Source: Mucilaginibacter dorajii
GTDB lineage: Bacteria; Bacteroidota; Bacteroidia; Sphingobacteriales; Sphingobacteriaceae
Assembly (NCBI RefSeq): GCF_024808255.1
Contig: NZ_JANTYS010000014.1
Span: 1-64,000 of the forward strand
Direction: 5' to 3'
DNA length: 64,000 nt
Both the position numbers and the translations under genes were made by a program. This document shows, in pieces, positions 58,762 through 64,000 of the stretch. Under the pieces are notes generated by a model that saw only the letters and a list, made by a program, of their open reading frames with translations, made no database searches and was not told where the DNA came from. Numbering within the stretch: position 1 is the stretch's first letter; every line of letters begins with the position of its first letter.

Positions 58762-60073
58762 AATCCACCGTCACCGGCAAATGCTCTTGCTCGGTAAGTC
58801 CTTCTCGTTCAAATTTGCGGATAATAAGCCTTGTGCCGCCATTGTAGTTGATATAGCTTGACACCCAGTTGATGAACACAATAACCTTATTACGGCCGCC
58901 TAAAAGTGATATCAGGTGCACAAACATCCATACCAGCCAGGCAAAGAATCCCTGGAACCTGATTTTACCCAAATCGGCAACGGCTTTATTACGGCCAATG
59001 GTTGCTAACGAACCTTTATCAAAGTACTTGAACGGCGCTGTTGGTTCGTTATTGATTAACTGAATAATGGTTTTGCCCACGTGCGCCCCCATTTGTATAG
59101 CCACCTGCGCAACACCTGGGTGCCCTTTGGGAGTTTCGTCAGTGATCATGGCAGCTACGTCGCCTATGGCAAAAACATTGGGTGTGCCAATTACACGGCA
59201 AACGCTATCCACTTTAATGCGGTTACCACGTTCAATGTTTTCTTTTTCAATACCTTCGGGCACTACACCCATTACGCCTGCACTCCAGATCACCGTTTTG
59301 GTGCGGATGGTTTTGCCGCCTTCAAATTTAATTTCGTCGCCGTCGTAGCTTTCAACTTTAACGCCCAACAATACTTCAACCCCCATTTTGGTTAGGAACT
59401 CTTTAGCCGCTGCGGAAGCCTGATCTGAAAACGGTCCCAACACCTTTGGTAAAAAGTCAACCAGGTAAACCTTCATGTCTTCTTTTTTAAGCTCGGGGTA
59501 ATCCTTGTTCAATACGTGGTTGCGTAATTCGGCTAATGAACCAGAGAGTTCAACACCGGTAGGACCGGCACCAACCAATACAAAGGTGAGGTAAGGTTCA
59601 CGTTCTTCTCTCGATGGCTTTAAAAGTGCTTCCTCAATGTTTTGTAATACCGAATAACGCAGGTTAAGCGCCTCGGGTATCGATTTCATCGGCATCGCAA
59701 ACTTTTCAATCTCCTTATTGCCAAAGAAATTGGTGGTAGATCCGGTGGCTATCACCAGGTAATCGTAGGCTATTTCGCCAATGGTGGTTTCAATGGTGTT
59801 TTTATCGGCATTAACTTTTAATACCTCGGCTATTCTAAAGCGGAAGTTTTTTTGGCTATCAAAGTTTTTACGCAATGAAAATGCTATCGACTCTGATTCC
59901 AGCCCACCCATGGCCACCTGGTACAACAAGGGCTGGAAGGTGTGGTAATTATGCTTATCCAGCATTAAAACATCTACCGGTTTATCTGCCAGTTTTTTGG
60001 CTACCTGCAGGCCGCCAAAACCGCCGCCTACTATAACTACTAATGGGAATTTTGAGCTATCTGATGTGTTCAT
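58760..60073 (-). CDS. ndh: Type II NADH dehydrogenase-like FAD/NAD(P) oxidoreductase
   Basis: The ATG whose complement ends at 60073 gives 437 residues; the extension to 60166 is encoded by the dispersed repeat at 60085-60126. The FAD-binding GxGxxG is VVIVGGGFGGLQVAKKL and the NADH-binding site FVLVGAGPTGVELSGSLAE. FAIGDVAAM closes the FAD site. A C-terminal amphipathic/hydrophobic segment (FFAWLVWMFVHLISLLGG) anchors it to the membrane. It passes electrons from NADH to menaquinone without proton pumping. Confidence 0.9.
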   Translation of the reverse strand: MNTSDSSKFPLVVIVGGGFGGLQVAKKLADKPVDVLMLDKHNYHTFQPLLYQVAMGGLESESIAFSLRKNFDSQKNFRFRIAEVLKVNADKNTIETTIGEIAYDYLVIATGSTTNFFGNKEIEKFAMPMKSIPEALNLRYSVLQNIEEALLKPSREEREPYLTFVLVGAGPTGVELSGSLAELRNHVLNKDYPELKKEDMKVYLVDFLPKVLGPFSDQASAAAKEFLTKMGVEVLLGVKVESYDGDEIKFEGGKTIRTKTVIWSAGVMGVVPEGIEKENIERGNRIKVDSVCRVIGTPNVFAIGDVAAMITDETPKGHPGVAQVAIQMGAHVGKTIIQLINNEPTAPFKYFDKGSLATIGRNKAVADLGKIRFQGFFAWLVWMFVHLISLLGGRNKVIVFINWVSSYINYNGGTRLIIRKFEREGLTEQEHLPVTVD

Positions 60074-60084
60074 ATAACGAAGAT

Positions 60085-60126
60085 TAGCCCCCTCTAAATC
60101 TCCCCCCTGTAGGGGAGACTTTGCCT
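60085..60126. repeat. GGGGAGA / TCTCCCC repeat, inverted copy
   Basis: TAGCCCCCTCTAAATCTCCC with CTGTAGGGGAGACTTTGCC matches, in reverse, the second unit at 30906-30936. It lies just upstream of ndh. Confidence 0.65.
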
Positions 60127-60313
60127 TTCCATCGGGGATTTTGGGAAGGACTTGATGCTCGATCAATATTTATGCCGCATCTAACAGTAATGATCCTTTA
60201 TGATTGCTAATGGAATGATCAACAGTATTTGAAAAGTTTCTACTGCAATTTTACACTATTTTCAAATACGAAAGCAACCCCATCTGTCTATTTTTTAGAA
60301 CCTGGTTTCTTTT

Positions 60314-60584
60314 AAGCCCTCTCTTCTGGGGCTACTGTGTGTACACATCTTTCTAAAAAAAGAAAAATGTCATTTCGATAGAGCGAAGGAGGGGTATGAG
60401 ACAGGGGCGAGAGAGAAATCTTATGCAAGCGACGAGAAACCGGTGCCTGTCGTATAAGATTTCTCCCCCTTACCCCGCAAAATCCCGCCCTTCAAGGGTT
60501 CGAAATGACAACGTTTTTGTTTAATGATACGATTTCAAAAGATGTGTACACACAGTAGCTTCTGGGAAGGGTTTGGGTGGGGCT
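60314..60584. mobile_element. MITE-like element, copy B, inserted into another repeat
   Basis: The element is 60331-60559 (229 bp) with terminal inverted repeats of about 20 bases: GCTACTGTGTGTACACATC and its exact complement at 60541-60559. TTCTGGG stands directly outside both ends (60324-60330 and 60560-60566), a 7-bp target duplication. Removing element and one TTCTGGG rejoins AAGCCCTCTCTTCTGGG to AAGGGTTTGGGTGGGGCT, a diverged copy of the repeat at 30865-30898. The inside has inverted AAATCTTAT/ATAAGATTT and GTCATTTCGA/TCGAAATGAC. No open frame of its own. Confidence 0.85.
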
Positions 60585-60589
60585 CAAAC

Positions 60590-60625
60590 AAAAAAGGCCC
60601 CAAATTTACTTTGGAGCCTTTTTAA
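60590..60625. terminator. Bidirectional-type terminator downstream of secDF
   Basis: AAGGCCCCAAA and TTTGGAGCCTT pair around a 6-base loop with one internal mismatch. A-rich on the left and T-rich on the right give a T-run in both directions. It ends secDF on the minus strand. Confidence 0.8.
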
Positions 60626-60640
60626 TAATTTTAGGTTATT

Positions 60641-63628
60641 TTATTTGAGGTCTTTTTTTCCAAAGTCTACTATCACCGGTGTTGCCACACAGATAGACGA
60701 ATATGTACCAAAAATAACACCGATCAATAATGCAAAGGAGAAACCTTTAATTACGTCGCCACCAAATAAGAACAACACGATCAATACGAAGATTACCGTT
60801 AAGGCGGTGATAATAGTACGGCTTAAAGTACTGTTGATAGCCTTATTGATAACGTCTTCTGTTTTCTCGTCTTTATTTTTATGCTCAAGGAATTCACGAA
60901 TCCTGTCAAATACTACCACGGTATCGTTGATAGAGTAACCGATAACGGTCAAAATAGCCGCGATAAACGCCTGGTCGATATCCAATGAAAATGGAAGGAA
61001 ACCATTGAATAAGGAGAAGAATGAAAGTACCAGTAACGCATCATGCGCGGTTGCAATCATAGCACCTAAGCTAAACTGCCATTTGCGGAAACGGATAAGG
61101 ATGTAAGCCGAGATCACGAAGATGGCGAACAATACCGTATACACAGCTGATGTTTTTAACTCATCGGCAATGGTAGCACTCACTTTGGCTCCACCTAAAA
61201 TGTCGCTGTCAGATATTTTAGTTTCGGCTTTTGTACCTAAAGCCTGTACCAGTGTGCTTCTTACTTTGGTATCGGCCGCGGTATTGTTTTCTTTGATCAG
61301 GTAGTTGGTGGTAATGCTGATCTTATCAGTACCCAAAGTTTTAACCTCGGTACCACGACCTAATGTCGCATCAATAGCATCATGGATTTGGCCGGTGGTT
61401 ACCGTTTTATTAGGGAATTTAACAATGAAGTTACGTCCGCCTTCAAAATCCACACCGTAAGTAAATCCGCGGGTTGCAATTGAAATTAAACCTGCAACGA
61501 TGAAGATAGTTGAGAAAATGTAAAACTTGAAACGGTTTTTAACAAATGCGAAGTTTGCGTTTTTAAAGGTATGTGAGCTCCATGGATTGCTGAATTTGAT
61601 ATCCATGTTTTTATCAAGCATCCACTCAAATATAACCCTCGAGATTAGTAATGAACAGAACAATGAAGTTACGATACCTATCATCAATGTGGTAGCAAAA
61701 CCCTGGATAGGGCCCGAACCGAAGATGAACAGGATTAAACCGGTTAAGAATGTACTGATCTGCGAATCCAGGATTGAAGGTAACGCGTGTTTGAAACCAT
61801 CGGCTACGGCAATTTTTAATGATTTTCCTAACGCAAGCTCTTCACGCACACGTTCGTAAACCAAAACGTTAGCATCTACCGCGATACCCAGTGTTAGCAC
61901 GATACCCGCGATACCTGGTACAGTTAATACAGCGCCTAAGCTGGTTAACACGCCCATCAGGAAGAAGATGTTGATAATCACAGCTACTACCGCTACAGTA
62001 CCTGCACGGTTGTAATAAGCGATCATAAAGATCAATACTACTACCAAACCCAGGATGCTTGAAGTGATACCTGCACTGATGGCTTCCTGGCCCAATGACG
62101 GGCCTACAATTTCTTCAGACACAATGTGTGCAGGAGCCGGTAAACGACCAGCTTTTAATACGTTGGCCAAATCTTTTGTATCTTCCTGGGTAAAGCTGCC
62201 GGATATTGATGATACACCACCAGAAATTTCGTTTTGAACGTTTGGTGCAGAGTAAACATTGTCATCTAACACAATGGCGATAGCTCTTTTGTTGGTTGCA
62301 GCAGCAGCCTCGGCTGTTACGGTACGCCATTTTTGAGCACCGTCAGAATTCATGATCATCACAACCTCAGGGCTGCCCTTCTGATCAACATCTGCACGGG
62401 CATCGTTAATTACTTCGCCAAATAATACCGGGCCATTCTCGGCACCGCTTAATTTAATAGCATATAACGCAAACGCTTTTTGTTTAGCATCCTTTAAAGG
62501 TTTTACGTCCCAAAGGAATTTCATATTACGGGGCACAACGGATTTAGCCAGTGCGCTGTGCAGATATTTATCAACCTTAGCCGTATCTTTCAATAAAGCA
62601 TAACCAACAACCGGTCCCTGACCTAATGATTGCTGACCATTTGCGTTAGGAAATACGTTTAACGACATTACAGACAATAATGGGTGTAACGATGCCAATT
62701 GCGATTTGGCATTTAACGCAGCAGCAGATGTATCCTTCTCGGCATTTTTTTGAACTTTGCTTAACAATGACCCGGCTTTTGCGGCAGTATCTGTTTTCGC
62801 AGCCACGGTTGTAGCAGCTTGTGTTTTTGACGTGTCGGTTTTTACTGTTTTATTTTTAGCAGCTAAAAGGTTATCAACGGCCATAATGGTTTGGTAAGCC
62901 TCGCTGTTATCAAATGTTTGATAAAACTCAAGCTTAGCCGAACCGGATAATAATTTACGAACGCGATCTGGTTCTTTAACACCCGGCAATTCAATCAGGA
63001 TACGGTTTGAACTTGCTTCTAACTGGATGTTAGGCTGGGTTACACCAAACTGGTTGATACGTGTGTTTAAAACCGTGAATGATTGTTTTACCGCTGTGTT
63101 AGCCAAATCCTTCAGGTAAGCTTCCACTTCGCTGTTTGAAGCGTTAAACTTTAAGTGGTCCTGGTTGTCTTTTGTTGAAAAGATAGCAGCCAGTTTTCCA
63201 TCCGGACTTAATTTTTCGTACTCACTAACAAATAACGCGATGTAATCTTTCTGGCTGGTTTTTGCATCAGCCTGTAATTTGTCGGCATTTGCCAAAGCCT
63301 GGTTAAACGTAGCATCGGGATTATTGTTGGCAATTTTACGCACCAGCTCATCCAGTTGAATTTGCATAGTAACGTTCATACCACCCTTCAAATCCAAACC
63401 TAATGCAAGTTCCCTTTGTTTTACGTAGCCGTAAGTGTGTTTGAATAACGGATATACCGGTTGTGTAGACATTGAGTCCAGGTAAGCAGTGTATTTTTCA
63501 GTACTTCCCTTCGCGATTGCCTTGGCATCACTCTCAACTTTTTGGGCCACCCATGTAAATGACAGCTGGTATAAGCATACAACTGCCAGCAGAATGGCGA
63601 AAAATTTAATAACCCCTTTACCTTGCAT
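60641..63628 (-). CDS. secDF: Protein translocase subunit SecDF (fusion)
   Basis: The 995-residue inner-membrane protein fuses SecD and SecF. An N-terminal helix is followed by a long periplasmic P1 region, with an unusually long Ala/Thr/Lys-rich insert at about residues 265-320 (TKTAKTDT-like). SecD helices include TSLGAVLTVPGIAGIVLTLGI AVDANVLVYERVREE in adjoining blocks. The SecF half starts at GFTYGVDFEGGRNFIVKFP and includes VIGYSINDTVVVFDRIRE. The two Asp/Arg motifs are the proton-path residues. It uses the proton gradient to pull exported proteins through SecYEG. Confidence 0.95.
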   Translation of the reverse strand: MQGKGVIKFFAILLAVVCLYQLSFTWVAQKVESDAKAIAKGSTEKYTAYLDSMSTQPVYPLFKHTYGYVKQRELALGLDLKGGMNVTMQIQLDELVRKIANNNPDATFNQALANADKLQADAKTSQKDYIALFVSEYEKLSPDGKLAAIFSTKDNQDHLKFNASNSEVEAYLKDLANTAVKQSFTVLNTRINQFGVTQPNIQLEASSNRILIELPGVKEPDRVRKLLSGSAKLEFYQTFDNSEAYQTIMAVDNLLAAKNKTVKTDTSKTQAATTVAAKTDTAAKAGSLLSKVQKNAEKDTSAAALNAKSQLASLHPLLSVMSLNVFPNANGQQSLGQGPVVGYALLKDTAKVDKYLHSALAKSVVPRNMKFLWDVKPLKDAKQKAFALYAIKLSGAENGPVLFGEVINDARADVDQKGSPEVVMIMNSDGAQKWRTVTAEAAAATNKRAIAIVLDDNVYSAPNVQNEISGGVSSISGSFTQEDTKDLANVLKAGRLPAPAHIVSEEIVGPSLGQEAISAGITSSILGLVVVLIFMIAYYNRAGTVAVVAVIINIFFLMGVLTSLGAVLTVPGIAGIVLTLGIAVDANVLVYERVREELALGKSLKIAVADGFKHALPSILDSQISTFLTGLILFIFGSGPIQGFATTLMIGIVTSLFCSLLISRVIFEWMLDKNMDIKFSNPWSSHTFKNANFAFVKNRFKFYIFSTIFIVAGLISIATRGFTYGVDFEGGRNFIVKFPNKTVTTGQIHDAIDATLGRGTEVKTLGTDKISITTNYLIKENNTAADTKVRSTLVQALGTKAETKISDSDILGGAKVSATIADELKTSAVYTVLFAIFVISAYILIRFRKWQFSLGAMIATAHDALLVLSFFSLFNGFLPFSLDIDQAFIAAILTVIGYSINDTVVVFDRIREFLEHKNKDEKTEDVINKAINSTLSRTIITALTVIFVLIVLFLFGGDVIKGFSFALLIGVIFGTYSSICVATPVIVDFGKKDLK

Positions 63629-63680
63629 CGAATTTGTAATATGTAATTAATTAGTTTATAAGCTTTTTTTAATAAGACGG

Positions 63681-63710
63681 CAAATCTAATAAAATTTCGC
63701 AAGCACAAAA
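63681..63710 (-). promoter_or_regulatory. secDF promoter
   Basis: On the minus strand TTTTG (63710-63706) is followed after 17 bases by TAGATTTG (63688-63681), matching the TTTG / TAnnTTTG pattern. It lies 52 bases before the secDF ATG. Confidence 0.6.
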
Positions 63711-63743
63711 TTTTAAATTAAAACAAATTGATGACAAAAAATG

Positions 63744-64000
63744 TTAGCGTCGTTCTAATGTGATAAACGAATACTTCAACTTGTTTTTGTCATCCGGCTC
63801 AAAATTTTCACGTTCGGTTTCTTTCCATTCGGCAGCGTTTAGCTCAGGGAAAAAAGTGTCGCCGTCAAAATCCTGGTCAACCTTTGTTAAATAGATGCGA
63901 TCTGTTAGCGGAATGGACTGCCTGTAGATTTCGGCCCCGCCAACAATAAACACTTCCTCCTCATCGGCACAAAGCGCCAACGCCTCTTCAATCGAGGTAA
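63744..64000 (-). CDS. folA: Dihydrofolate reductase, C-terminal part (runs off the window)
   Basis: The frame is open to the right edge and is read from there as TSIEEALALCADEEEVFIVGG. VFIVGGAEIYRQSIPLTDRIYLTKV is the conserved NADPH-binding glycine block of DHFR, and DFDGDTFFPEL the following loop. About 85 residues of the normal 160-170 are present; the N-terminal half lies outside. It reduces dihydrofolate to tetrahydrofolate. It is on the same strand as secDF, upstream of its promoter. Confidence 0.92.
   Translation of the reverse strand, partial: TSIEEALALCADEEEVFIVGGAEIYRQSIPLTDRIYLTKVDQDFDGDTFFPELNAAEWKETERENFEPDDKNKLKYSFITLERR

Noticed and set aside
60074..60166. 31-codon N-terminal extension of ndh
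   Set aside because: It is encoded by a dispersed GGGGAGA repeat, and FAD-domain homology begins after the ATG at 60073.

Overview
This window looks like chromosomal DNA from a soil- or plant-type Bacteroidota, most likely family Sphingobacteriaceae and close to Mucilaginibacter or Pedobacter. That placement is inferred from content: a fused SecD-SecF, two TonB-dependent receptors with carboxypeptidase-regulatory N-terminal domains, a eukaryotic-type (GSII) glutamine synthetase, a sphingomyelin-synthase-like membrane enzyme, and many matches to the Bacteroidota -7 promoter element TAnnTTTG. No tRNA, rRNA, CRISPR array, phage gene or intact transposase was seen.

Layout. 1-9 kb: DinB-like protein, polysaccharide deacetylase, GH78 alpha-L-rhamnosidase, a TPR protein, a HipA-family kinase/DUF3037 pair, an FGGY sugar kinase and a sphingomyelin-synthase-like protein. 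9.5-15 kb: MerC protein behind a strong operator-like dyad, then a nitrogen/gamma-glutamyl cluster (HAD-IIA phosphatase, divergent small-molecule kinase, glutamine-synthetase-family ligase, gamma-glutamylcyclotransferase, GSII glnA). 15-22 kb: a TPR/histidine-kinase-like protein that stops after its H-box, a tiny lipoprotein, RluA, a histone-H1-like K/A-rich protein, galT-galM and a J-domain/KTSC fusion. 21.8-34.6 kb: a molybdenum-cofactor and formate-dehydrogenase-like island (mocA-like, xdhC, moaA, moeA, moaC, mobA fusion, moeB-rhodanese, moaE, GNAT, moaD, fdhD, a small unknown, FdhF/YdeP oxidoreductase). 35-37 kb: YncE-type propeller and PAP2 phosphatase. 38-49.4 kb: two tandem copies of [TonB receptor - surface lipoprotein - histidine phosphatase], which is the most promising candidate for an undescribed system, possibly for inositol-phosphate or other organophosphate use. 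50-60 kb: encapsulated-ferritin-like protein with a macrodomain protein, GH3 glycosidase, small proteins, ROK regulator, HMG-CoA lyase and type II NADH dehydrogenase. 60.6-64 kb: secDF and the 3' part of folA.

The intergenic DNA is unusually rich in structured repeats. Several palindromic families recur, often as mosaics. Two families behave like miniature transposable elements: a 322-bp element with 18-bp terminal inverted repeats and a perfect 10-bp target duplication (37.3 kb), and a two-copy element of about 220 bp (34.6 and 60.4 kb). The 60.4 kb copy has inserted into another repeat and duplicated 7 bp of it.

Start codons were moved downstream of the longest open frame wherever a signal peptide, family alignment, promoter or repeat showed that the 5' extension is not coding.
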